This document shows, in pieces, positions 1 to 6,929 of a stretch of 64,000 nt of DNA. The position numbers were made by a program, and so were the translations under genes. The stretch is from Streptosporangiaceae bacterium. Lineage in GTDB: Bacteria; Actinomycetota; Actinomycetes; Streptosporangiales; Streptosporangiaceae. The number at the start of each line of letters is the position of its first letter. Positions within the stretch are counted from its first letter, which is position 1. A model generated the notes under the pieces. The model ran no database searches and had not been told where the DNA came from. It worked only from the letters and a program-made list of their open reading frames with translations. The stretch is taken from NCBI GenBank assembly GCA_025964695.1, contig JAOPYK010000191.1:1-64000 (forward strand), given 5' to 3'.

Positions 1-126
1 GCCTCCACCGGCGTCTCACCGTCCACATCGCTGGAACGCGTCCGGGCGCTGCGCCAGCGGGGCGTCATTCGCGGCTACCGGGCGGAGGTCGACCTGAAGG
101 CCGTGGGGCGTCCGGTCCAGGCAACG
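1..126 (+). pseudogene. Lrp/AsnC-family regulator, internal fragment (degraded)
   Basis: Frame 1 from the window edge reads as the recognition helix of an Lrp/AsnC winged helix followed by the start of the ligand-binding RAM domain (LERVRALRQRGVIRGY, then AEVDLKAVGRPVQA). The similarity stops abruptly near base 126, and the rest of the frame is low-quality Arg/Pro-rich translation. A complete Lrp protein would continue for about 90 residues of RAM domain, so this is a broken gene whose 5' part lies outside the window. It abuts a second helix-turn-helix fragment in another frame. Confidence 0.55.
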
Positions 127-331
127 GACGGGTTTTGCGCAGAGCCATGTGTCGGCGTCGGTGTCCCAGCTCAAGGCGCGCGGACTGGTCGAGACCATCG
201 CCGGTCCCGGCGAGGGGCGGTGTACCCGCGTGCGGGCATTTGTGAGGCGCAAGGCTTCTCAATTCGCACAGGTACGACCAATACAACACTCCTGCAGAGG
301 TCGCATGACCGAGGTCGCCTTCGCGTGGTGA
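119..331 (+). pseudogene. Winged-helix (MarR/ArsR-like) regulator fragment
   Basis: Frame 2 from about base 119 reads RTGFAQSHVSASVSQLKARG then LVETIAGPGEGRCTRVRA. This is the recognition helix and beta wing of a MarR/ArsR-type winged helix. It has no N-terminal dimerisation region, and after about base 260 the frame loses protein-like character before a stop at 331. It starts where the neighbouring Lrp fragment fails, so the two look joined by a deletion or rearrangement. It is probably not expressed as a functional protein. Confidence 0.4.
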
Positions 332-550
332 TCGTCACCTGGCCCTGCGGCCGTCCAGAGACGCCTGGCCCCGGTACCGCCTGGAATGCGGACCGCCCTC
401 GGCTGCCGCCCGTGATTAAAGTATGTCTGTCGGGAACATAAATCAACGTAAATTCTTACGGCGTATGGGCTTCGTGAAATTGTTTTGGGGGGATGGCATA
501 AGGGTAATGCGTTGGATTTTTATGACATGGTTCTTCAAGGAGGCATATTG
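332..550. other. Intergenic region upstream of the collagen-like gene
   Basis: No convincing gene. The second half (about 410-540) is clearly more A+T-rich than its surroundings, as expected for a promoter of the rightward collagen-like gene, which has a strong ribosome-binding site (AAGGAGG, 538-544). Confidence 0.4.
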
Positions 551-993
551 ATGGAAATTCAAAAGTGCCTGATACGCGCCGTGTCCGGCCTGGCCATTGC
601 GGGCGCGGGCGCGGCCGCTCTGGCGATGGGCATGGCGACCTCGGCCAGTGCGGAGGCCATCACCGCGGTGCGAACCGCGAGAAGCGCGGGCTTGCACGCC
701 AGCGACCCCGCGTGGTGTTACCGGATCGGTTACAAAGTTCTTTGTATAGGACGTAGAGGACCGGCTGGACCTACCGGACCAACGGGTCCCACAGGCCCGG
801 CGGGTCCCCAGGGAACGTCCGGTCCAGCGGGCCCCGCGGGCGCTCTGCCGGACCGTCGGGACCAGCGTGTCCGGTCGGTCTGACGGGTCCGGCGGGTCTT
901 GTTGGCGCTGCGGGCCTGAACGGGACTGATGGTGCGCTCTGGGGCCGTCAATGTCCTCGGAAGGCCTCCTCCAGCCACCAGGCGGCCCGGTGA
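551..993 (+). pseudogene. Secreted collagen-like (Gly-X-Y) protein, frameshifted
   Basis: ATG at 551 follows AAGGAGG at 538-544. The product starts with a signal peptide (residues 1 to about 35: basic start, Ala/Gly-rich hydrophobic core, ATSASAEA cleavage region). A short linker follows, then about nine Gly-X-Y triplets (GPA, GPT, GPQ and similar). The frame then breaks near 840-852 and stops at 881-883. In the -1 frame the triplet pattern resumes (GPS-GPA-CPV-GLT-GPA-GLV-GAA-GLN-GTD) and runs to a TGA at 991-993. Restoring one base or removing two would join both halves into one collagen-like protein of about 147 residues. Bacterial collagen-like proteins are usually surface exposed. The repaired 3' end would overlap the convergent ThDP-enzyme gene by about 45 bp. 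It could be a recent pseudogene, or slippage in a repetitive tract. Confidence 0.65.
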
Positions 994-2582
994 GTGGTCA
1001 CCTTGGCGTGGACGACGAGGGGCCGATCGCGCGGGCTCGCCAGCCAGTCGGCCACCGCCGTGAGATCGTCGAGACGGCGTACGGTGACGGCAGCGCAGCC
1101 GAAGCCGCGGCCGATCTCCGCCAGGTCGGTCGGCGGGAAGGTCACGATGTCGAGCGGATGGCCGTCGGGCCCGAAGTGGTGAACCTCGGCGCCGTACGCC
1201 TCGTCGTCGTAGATCACGATCAGCAGTGCGAGTCCGAGCCGTACGGCGGTCTCCAGCTCGCTGATCCCCATCAGCGCACCGCCGTCTCCGAGGGCGGCCA
1301 CGGTCAGCCGGTCGGGACGGGCGATCGCCGCCCCGATGGAAGTGGCCAGGCCCAGCCCGATCGACTGGAACGCCTGGGTGAAGACGAGCCCGCTCGCGTC
1401 GGGGACCTCCAGGTACATGGCCGGGTAGCCCATGAAGTTGCCGGAGTCGACGGCGACCGTGCGTTCGCGGGGAAGCAACTCGTCCAAGGCGATCGAGAGC
1501 GTCCGGGGATCGATGCGGGAGCCGTCGGAGTCGTCCTGGTACGGCACATCGCGCCAGCGGAGCTCCCGGGTCAGGCGGCCGGCCAGCTCGGCGGAGCGAT
1601 AGCCCGCCGACGAGTACGCGCGGCGGGCCAGCTCGGCTTCGGCGGCCCGCGCGGTCTCGGCCACGTCCCCGACCAGACCCAGCTGGACGGGGTGATGCGC
1701 GCCGAGCGCCTCGGGCTCTAGATCCACCTGGACGACCCTCGTGCCGTGGCCGACCAGCGCACCGTGCCGAAGCGTCCACATGTTCAGGGAGCAGCCCCAG
1801 CCAACGAGGAGATCAGCGTCGCGGATCAGTTCCGCGGCGACCGGTGCGGCGAAGCCGCCGCTCACGTCGAGGTCGAAGGGGTCGCCGCGGAACAGCCCGC
1901 GGGCGACCGCCGAGGTGGTGAGCAGCGCGCCCGTACGCTCGGCCAGCCTCCGCAGCGGCTCACGCGCATGCCGGGCGCCCCGGCCGGCCAGGAACACCGG
2001 TCGCCGGGCGCCGGCCAGCGCGTCGGCCAGCGGGCCGGCCTCCGCCGCCTGCGCGGCCGGGACGGTGATCTCCGGAACCGTCACCAGGCCGGCGAACGGA
2101 GCGGCCTGGACGTCGAGTGGCAGGCTGAGCAGCACCGTACGCCGCTCGAGCACCGCGGTACGCCAGGCCCGGGCCGCGTCGGCCACCGCGGTCGCCGGGG
2201 AGTGGAGCCGTTCCGGTACCGCTCCGACGGCCCGGGCCAGCGCCCCCTGATCGATCCGGAAGTTCGAGTGCACGGCGGAGGCGGCCACGTCCGCGGCCAG
2301 TACGAGCAGGGGCGTACGGCTCTTGGCGGCCTCGGTGATCCCGGTCAGCGCGTTGGTCAGGCCGGGGCCCTGGTGCACCGACAGCAGGCCGACGCGGCCG
2401 CTCACCCGGGCGTACGCGTCGGCCATGGTCGCGGCGCCGCCCTCGTGCCGGGCCGCGACGAAGCGCGCGCCCCGGGCGACCAGCGCGTTGGTGACATGGA
2501 AGTTGCCGCTGCCGACCACTCCGAAGACCGTCTCCGCGCCCAGTTCGGTGAGGGCGGCGCCCACCGCCTCCGCGACGATCAA
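948..2582 (-). CDS. Thiamine-diphosphate enzyme, acetolactate synthase/benzoylformate decarboxylase-like
   Basis: A 544-residue protein with the three-domain ThDP layout. The N-terminal PYR domain carries the catalytic glutamate (AARHEGGAATMADAYAR). A central domain follows, and the C-terminal PP domain has the cofactor motif starting GDGGALMGISE and ending IYDDEAYGAE. The usual Asn-Asn of that motif is Asp-Asp here. No small regulatory subunit (ilvN) is nearby and the gene is not in an ilv operon, so 2-oxo-acid decarboxylase or carboligase chemistry fits better than branched-chain amino-acid synthesis. The TTG start (2582-2580) overlaps the TGA stop of the cyclase-family gene, so the two are translationally coupled. 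The substrate is not deducible from sequence; a product of the coupled hydrolase is likely. Confidence 0.8.
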   Translation of the reverse strand: MIVAEAVGAALTELGAETVFGVVGSGNFHVTNALVARGARFVAARHEGGAATMADAYARVSGRVGLLSVHQGPGLTNALTGITEAAKSRTPLLVLAADVAASAVHSNFRIDQGALARAVGAVPERLHSPATAVADAARAWRTAVLERRTVLLSLPLDVQAAPFAGLVTVPEITVPAAQAAEAGPLADALAGARRPVFLAGRGARHAREPLRRLAERTGALLTTSAVARGLFRGDPFDLDVSGGFAAPVAAELIRDADLLVGWGCSLNMWTLRHGALVGHGTRVVQVDLEPEALGAHHPVQLGLVGDVAETARAAEAELARRAYSSAGYRSAELAGRLTRELRWRDVPYQDDSDGSRIDPRTLSIALDELLPRERTVAVDSGNFMGYPAMYLEVPDASGLVFTQAFQSIGLGLATSIGAAIARPDRLTVAALGDGGALMGISELETAVRLGLALLIVIYDDEAYGAEVHHFGPDGHPLDIVTFPPTDLAEIGRGFGCAAVTVRRLDDLTAVADWLASPRDRPLVVHAKVTTHRAAWWLEEAFRGH

Positions 2583-3352
2583 TTTTCGACCAGGGCCAGG
2601 ACGCGCGCCGGGCTGCCCGAACCCCCGACGATCGGCAGCGGAGAGGCGATCAGGACGGCGCCGCGAGGCGGCAGCCGGTCGAGATTGCGCAGCTGGGTCA
2701 GGCCGTACTTGTCCGCGCCGAGCAGGTAGGAGTGGCAGGGGAACGGCGGGTCGAACCCATGGGCGCCGCCGGCGTCCGTACCGACCGTCTCGACGCCGAT
2801 TCCGATGATCGGTGTCTCCTCGGCCAGCCAGCGCGCACACTCCGGTTCGATGCCGGGGGTGTGCGGGCCGGTCACGTCGGCGTTCAAGAACGCGTCCTGG
2901 TCCGCGGAGCGGGCGTCCCAGCCGGTCCGGTACAGCAGCCAGCCGCCGTCGGGCAGCGGGCCGTTGTTCTTCTCCCATTCCCGTACGTGCTCGATGGTCA
3001 GCAGGAAGTCGGGGTCGGCGGCGGCCTGGAAGGCCGCGTCCAGGACCACGGCGGGGGCCACGAGCCGGCGAGGCTCGACCTGGGAGACATCCTGGCCGTC
3101 CCGGCCGGTGATCCAGTGGACCGGTGCGTCGAAGTGGGTTCCGGTGTGCTCGCCGGTGACGATGTCGTTCCAGTACCACGCCGGACCGCGGTCGTCATAG
3201 CGGCTGATCTCGCGCAGCGAGAAGTTCACGGTGTTGGCGAACGGCTCGGGCAGTTGCAGGATCGGCGTGGCCTCGGACAGCGGAGCGGTGAGGTCGACCA
3301 CCTCGACCGAGCCGTCCGCGAGCGCGGTGGCCAGCTGAGCGAGCAGGGACAT
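2579..3352 (-). CDS. Cyclase-family metal-dependent hydrolase (KynB/isatin-hydrolase-like)
   Basis: A 257-residue protein with the family metal-binding signature HTGTHFDAPVHW at about residues 66-77 (HxGTHxDxPxH). This signature marks the cyclase superfamily that includes kynurenine formamidase and isatin hydrolase. The Trp-rich stretch just before it (AWYWNDIVTGE) is also typical. These enzymes hydrolyse amide or lactam bonds with Mn or Zn. The ATG at 3352 is preceded by GAGGA. An in-frame start 48 bp upstream exists but has no better ribosome-binding site. The stop overlaps the start of the downstream ThDP enzyme, implying consecutive steps: ring opening by this protein, then decarboxylation or ligation of a 2-oxo acid. 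Family assignment is firm; the substrate is inference. Confidence 0.8.
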   Translation of the reverse strand: MSLLAQLATALADGSVEVVDLTAPLSEATPILQLPEPFANTVNFSLREISRYDDRGPAWYWNDIVTGEHTGTHFDAPVHWITGRDGQDVSQVEPRRLVAPAVVLDAAFQAAADPDFLLTIEHVREWEKNNGPLPDGGWLLYRTGWDARSADQDAFLNADVTGPHTPGIEPECARWLAEETPIIGIGVETVGTDAGGAHGFDPPFPCHSYLLGADKYGLTQLRNLDRLPPRGAVLIASPLPIVGGSGSPARVLALVEN

Positions 3353-3654
3353 CGTTCCTCCCATGGGCGCGGTACTGGGCCGTCCCCGCGGACCGCCCAC
3401 CCGAAACGTACCGATCGGCCGGTCTGTACGGGAAGATGCATCGCCCGATCTGGATCGGTCACGCAGGGGGGAAGGGCCGTCCCCTGACCGAACGGTGATG
3501 CCGGTGGGACGGTCGAAGTTTTTCGTGACGTGTCCTTTGTGCTCTGGGTGGACTCCCGGGCCCGGGCCTCGGGCATCTCATATCTATGAATTTCCCCCCA
3601 TACCGCCATAAAAAGAAGCAGGTGCTTGCTCCACCGCCCTCGGCGGAGTCCGGA
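3353..3654. other. Divergent intergenic region
   Basis: Separates the leftward cyclase/ThDP operon from the rightward methyltransferase. It contains a 14-bp imperfect palindrome CCGATC-TG-GATCGG at 3445-3458, about 95 bp upstream of the cyclase start, a plausible operator. No regulator gene is adjacent. An alternative ATG start for the rightward gene at 3586 lies inside this region. Confidence 0.3.
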
Positions 3655-4791
3655 GTGACGGTGCCGAGGCCGCCGACTGACGCTCGCCTCTATCACGCCG
3701 AAATCAGCGGAGAGGCCGCTCTTCCCCAGGACAGGGACCTGCTGGTGGCCCTGAGGAAGGTGTTCATCCAGCCCGCCGTCCCCGGGGTGGAGAACCGGGC
3801 CTTCATGACGCGCGCCGTCGCCTGCCTTGCCCGTGCGGGCGTTGGGCAGTTCCTGGACGTCGGCGCCGGAATGCCGGCCTGGGGGAACGTGCACGAGGTC
3901 GCGAGCAGATTCCGGTCCGATGTGACGGTGGCCTACGTGGACAACGATCCCGAGGTCGTGGACTGCTGGCAGACGGCGGCGCTGGACAGGCGGGGGATCG
4001 TCGCCGTCGAGGCGGACCTGCGGCGGCCGGACGAGATTCTCGGTCATCGCAAGGTGCGCTCGCTGATCGATTTCAGCCGGCCGGTGGGCCTGCTGCTCGG
4101 CGGGGTTCTGCAGCTGGTGGCCGATCAAGATGATCCGCTGGGGAGCGTTCGTAGCTTGGTCGACGCGCTCGCGCCGGGCAGTTTCCTGGTGCTCTCGCAG
4201 GTCACGGGCGACGCTCAGCCCCCGGAGATCGTGTCCGAGTTGCTGAGGGTCCTGTCCCGGGCGGGTATCGAGGGCACGCTGCGTTCCCGCGAGCAGATCG
4301 GCCGCTTCTTCGGGGGCGTAGAGCTTCTCGAGCCCGGGGTGGTTCCGGTCCCGAACTGGCGGCCCGTCAGGCCATCCCATCAGGCCCTGAGCGGCTGGTA
4401 CGTCGGAGGTGTCGGCCGCAAACCCGAGGCGTCCGGGGACGCGTCAGTTCTTGCGGGCGGCGCCGCCGACGAGCCAGATGGCGTCGGGATCCTGAAGGGC
4501 GACGGTGGGTTCCGGCCGCCACGAGGGAAGGTGGACGATGCCGGGTTCGAGGATGTCCCAGCCGTCCAGGAGGGATTCGATCTCCGGCCTGGTGCGCTGG
4601 TCCGGGCGCTTGACGTCCTTCATGGGCCCCTCCCGGTAGACCGCGGTGAGCCCGTCCCTGGTCTCGGGGCGCGTGTGCGCCACCGCATGGGAGATGGCCA
4701 GGTGGCTGCCGGGCGCGACGGACTTGTGCAGCTCGGCCATGATCCGTCGCACCTCGTCGTCGTCCAGGATGAAGTGCAGCACCGCCAGTAG
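3655..4791 (+). CDS. DUF574-type SAM-dependent methyltransferase, divergent, 3'-extended
   Basis: Residues 1 to about 260 match the actinobacterial DUF574 (Methyltransf_19) fold: GVGQFLDVGAGMPAWGNVHE is the SAM-binding region, VAYVDNDPEVV the acidic loop, and VPVPNWRPV plus GGVGRKP the usual C-terminus. The N-terminal family signature around MYDYFLGGKDNF, intact in the facing paralogue, is replaced here by LYHAEISGEAALP, so cofactor or substrate use may differ. The chosen GTG at 3655 has GGAG 6-9 bases upstream; ATG at 3586 is the alternative. No stop occurs where the family normally ends (about 4425), and the frame continues about 120 residues, antisense to the neighbouring methyltransferase, to a stop at 4791. 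The role of these proteins is unknown. Confidence 0.65.
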   Translation: MTVPRPPTDARLYHAEISGEAALPQDRDLLVALRKVFIQPAVPGVENRAFMTRAVACLARAGVGQFLDVGAGMPAWGNVHEVASRFRSDVTVAYVDNDPEVVDCWQTAALDRRGIVAVEADLRRPDEILGHRKVRSLIDFSRPVGLLLGGVLQLVADQDDPLGSVRSLVDALAPGSFLVLSQVTGDAQPPEIVSELLRVLSRAGIEGTLRSREQIGRFFGGVELLEPGVVPVPNWRPVRPSHQALSGWYVGGVGRKPEASGDASVLAGGAADEPDGVGILKGDGGFRPPRGKVDDAGFEDVPAVQEGFDLRPGALVRALDVLHGPLPVDRGEPVPGLGARVRHRMGDGQVAAGRDGLVQLGHDPSHLVVVQDEVQHRQ

Positions 4792-5265
4792 CAGGAACGC
4801 GACCGGCTGGTCGAGGTCGATCAGCCCTTTCAGCCTGGGATCGGCGAGGATCTCGCCGGGATTGCGCAGGTCGGCTCCGACCACGGCGGTACGGCCGTTG
4901 CCTTCGAGCAGTGCCTGGGCGTGCACGATGACGACAGGGTCATGATCGACATAGACCACCCGGGCGTCGGGCGCGACCGACCGAAGGATCTCGTGTACGT
5001 GGCCCTGGGTCGGCAGCCCGGTGCCGATGTCGATGAACTGCCGGATGCCGGCGTCGACGAGGAAACGGATGACGCGGCCGAGGAATCTGCGGTTCTCGCG
5101 GGCGATCAGCGGCACCTCGGGTGCGAGCCGCATGACCTGGTCGGCCGCCTCCCGGTCGGCGGCGAAGTTGTCCTTGCCGCCCAGGAAGTAGTCGTACATG
5201 CGCGCGATGTTGGGTGTCGTGGGGTCGAAGCCCAGTGATTCGGCTGACCCGGCGGGCCCCGGCAC
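4444..5265 (-). CDS. DUF574-type SAM-dependent methyltransferase
   Basis: A 273-residue protein of the DUF574/Methyltransf_19 family, abundant in Streptomyces and Streptosporangiales. The hallmarks are intact: NIARMYDYFLGGKDNFAADR near residue 23, IRQFIDIGTGLPTQGHVHE for SAM binding, VVYVDHDPVV, and the terminal GGAARKN. The GTG start at 5265 is preceded by GAGAGGGGA; upstream in-frame starts lack a ribosome-binding site and would add non-family sequence. It faces a more divergent paralogue whose open frame runs antisense through its last 348 bp. Substrate unknown. Confidence 0.8.
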   Translation of the reverse strand: MPGPAGSAESLGFDPTTPNIARMYDYFLGGKDNFAADREAADQVMRLAPEVPLIARENRRFLGRVIRFLVDAGIRQFIDIGTGLPTQGHVHEILRSVAPDARVVYVDHDPVVIVHAQALLEGNGRTAVVGADLRNPGEILADPRLKGLIDLDQPVAFLLLAVLHFILDDDEVRRIMAELHKSVAPGSHLAISHAVAHTRPETRDGLTAVYREGPMKDVKRPDQRTRPEIESLLDGWDILEPGIVHLPSWRPEPTVALQDPDAIWLVGGAARKN

Positions 5266-5503
5266 GGTTCCCCTCTCGATTTCGATCGGCTTCCGATGAT
5301 ATGCCTGGCTCGTCGGCCCTGTGGTGTGGATCGACAGGTATCGAACCGCGGTCGCCGGTGCCGAGGCTTCGGCGCCGCCCTCAGTGCGTGGCCCGGCGCG
5401 TACGACCGGGCAGGGCTCCGCAGCCCGGCGGGGCCACGTGCGCGGTGACGCATAGTGACGATATCGGCAAGATTGCCCAGGAAAAGTGCTGGTCACGTGC
5501 TGT

Positions 5504-5541
5504 TTAACGCTGCGTTCACACATGGGCAACAGGTCGGAAAT
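5504..5541 (+). promoter_or_regulatory. GlnR-like operator upstream of glnII
   Basis: Four half-sites recur with exact 11-bp spacing: TTAAC (5504-5508), TTCAC (5515-5519), GCAAC (5526-5530) and GAAAT (5537-5541), with a further GTCAC at 5492. Actinobacterial GlnR binds gTnAC-n6-GaAAC half-sites 11 bp apart, and glnII is a standard GlnR target. The spacing is seen directly; GlnR binding is inferred. The last half-site is about 68 bp from the glnII start. Confidence 0.55.
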
Positions 5542-5608
5542 CACACATTGCGACCCTCGTTGCTGGCTGGAACCCAACCACCGTTCGCCCCGCGATGAAG
5601 GGATCGCT

Positions 5609-6628
5609 GTGAGCTATAAGGCCGAGTACATCTGGATCGACGGCACCGAGCCCAGCGCTCGGCTCCGATCCAAGACCAGAATCCTCGCTGACGGTGCCGA
5701 ACTGCCGATCTGGGGCTTCGACGGCTCCAGCACTAACCAGGCCCCCGGTGACAAGTCGGACTGCGTGCTCAAGCCGGTCTTCTCCTGTCCCGACCCGATC
5801 CGCGGCGGCGAGAACAAGCTCGTGCTGTGCGAGGTCTACCTCATCGACGGGACGCCGCACGCGACCAACAACCGGGCCAAGCTCACCCCGATCGCCGAGC
5901 AGTTCGCCGACCAGGAGGCCTGGTTCGGCATCGAGCAGGAGTACACCTTCTTCCGGGAGGGCCGCCCGCTGGGCTTCCCGGCCGTCGGTTTCCCCGCCCC
6001 GCAGGGCCCGTACTACTGCGGTGTCGGCGCGGACGAGGTGTTCGGCCGTGACATCGTCGAGGCACACCTCGACGCCTGCCTGGCGGCCGGTCTGGCGATC
6101 TCCGGCATCAACGCCGAGGTCATGCCCGGTCAGTGGGAGTTCCAGGTCGGCCCGGTCGGCCCCGTCGAGGTGGCCGACCACCTCTGGATGGCCCGCTGGC
6201 TGCTCTACCGTATCGCCGAGGACTTCGAGGTGGCCGCCACGCTCGATGCCAAGCCGGCCAAGGGTGACTGGAACGGTGCCGGTGCGCACACCAACTTCTC
6301 CACCAAGGCCATGCGTGAGGGCTACGACGCGATCATCACCGCGGCGGAGTCGCTCGGTGCCGAGGGCAAGGTCGAGGAGCACATCGCCGGTTACGGCCAT
6401 GGCATCGAGGAGCGTCTCACCGGGCAGCACGAGACCGCCCCGTACAGCGTCTTCAGCTACGGCGTGTCGGACCGGGGCGCCTCGGTGCGCATCCCGTGGC
6501 AGGTGCAGCTCGAGCAGAAGGGCTACATCGAGGACCGCCGTCCGAACGCCAACATCGACCCGTACAACGTGACGCGGCTGCTCACCAACACCTGCTGCGC
6601 GGCACTGGAGAAGGCGGGCCAGGTCTGA
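5609..6628 (+). CDS. glnII: Glutamine synthetase type II (eukaryotic-type)
   Basis: A 339-residue protein, the usual GSII length. It catalyses ATP-dependent amidation of glutamate with ammonia in the cytoplasm. Recognisable elements are the N-terminal AEYIWIDGTEP, the Asp-loop region LPIWGFDGSSTNQA, the catalytic WFGIEQEYTFF, and PGQWEFQVGP with GDWNGAGAHTNFSTK for ATP and glutamate binding. The GTG at 5609 has GAAGGGA 6-12 bases upstream. Actinobacteria keep GlnII beside type I GlnA for nitrogen limitation. The 11-bp periodic half-sites upstream suggest GlnR activation, and two perfect hairpins follow the stop. Confidence 0.96.
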   Translation: MSYKAEYIWIDGTEPSARLRSKTRILADGAELPIWGFDGSSTNQAPGDKSDCVLKPVFSCPDPIRGGENKLVLCEVYLIDGTPHATNNRAKLTPIAEQFADQEAWFGIEQEYTFFREGRPLGFPAVGFPAPQGPYYCGVGADEVFGRDIVEAHLDACLAAGLAISGINAEVMPGQWEFQVGPVGPVEVADHLWMARWLLYRIAEDFEVAATLDAKPAKGDWNGAGAHTNFSTKAMREGYDAIITAAESLGAEGKVEEHIAGYGHGIEERLTGQHETAPYSVFSYGVSDRGASVRIPWQVQLEQKGYIEDRRPNANIDPYNVTRLLTNTCCAALEKAGQV

Positions 6629-6643
6629 TCCGCAGCTGAGCTT

Positions 6644-6684
6644 GGGTTGATGCCGGCGATCGGCGCGGTCGCCGGCATCAACCC
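6644..6684 (+). terminator. Hairpin terminator 1 after glnII
   Basis: Perfect 16-bp inverted repeat: arms 6644-6659 (starting GGGTTGATG) and 6669-6684, with a 9-base loop. It begins 15 bp after the glnII stop. There is no T-tract, as is usual in high-GC actinobacteria. Confidence 0.75.
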
Positions 6685-6692
6685 GAAAAGCC

Positions 6693-6730
6693 GAGGGGAT
6701 CCCGGGGCGGGGCGCTTCCGGGATCCCCTC
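6693..6730 (+). terminator. Hairpin terminator 2 after glnII
   Basis: Second perfect inverted repeat just downstream: 13-bp arms at 6693-6705 (GAGGGGATCCCGG) and 6718-6730, loop 12 bases, followed by TTCTGCG. The tandem arrangement should also block readthrough into the leftward penicillin-binding-protein gene. Confidence 0.7.
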
Positions 6731-6756
6731 TTCTGCGTGTAAGGCCCATGTACGCG

Positions 6757-6878
6757 GCCTGAGCAGGCCGGTGTGCAAGCCCCGAACGGGCCCGTGCGAA
6801 GCCTGAACGGGCCGGTGTGCAAGGCCTGAACGGGGCCGGTGTGCAAGGCCTGGACAGGCCGTGTAGGCGGCCTGAACC
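6757..6878. repeat. Degenerate 22-24-bp tandem repeat
   Basis: Five to six imperfect copies of a unit near GCCTGAACGGGCCGGTGTGC plus AAG, between the glnII terminators and the 3' end of the PBP gene. Units vary by a few bases, and period slips between 22 and 24 preclude a conserved reading frame. There are no spacers, so it is a minisatellite and not CRISPR. Confidence 0.65.
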
Positions 6879-6929
6879 CCTGGAGCAGCCGGGTGCCCGG
6901 GCCGGTGGTGGGCCGGGGCACCGTGTGCG

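Noticed and set aside
948-2582. Acetolactate synthase large subunit (ilvB) of branched-chain synthesis
   Set aside because: No ilvN or ilvC nearby, coupling to a cyclase-family hydrolase, and an Asp-Asp variant of the ThDP motif.
6757-6878. Possible CRISPR array
   Set aside because: Units are contiguous, degenerate and lack spacers; no cas genes are in the window. The same reasoning applies to the tracts at 9884, 12252 and 35345.
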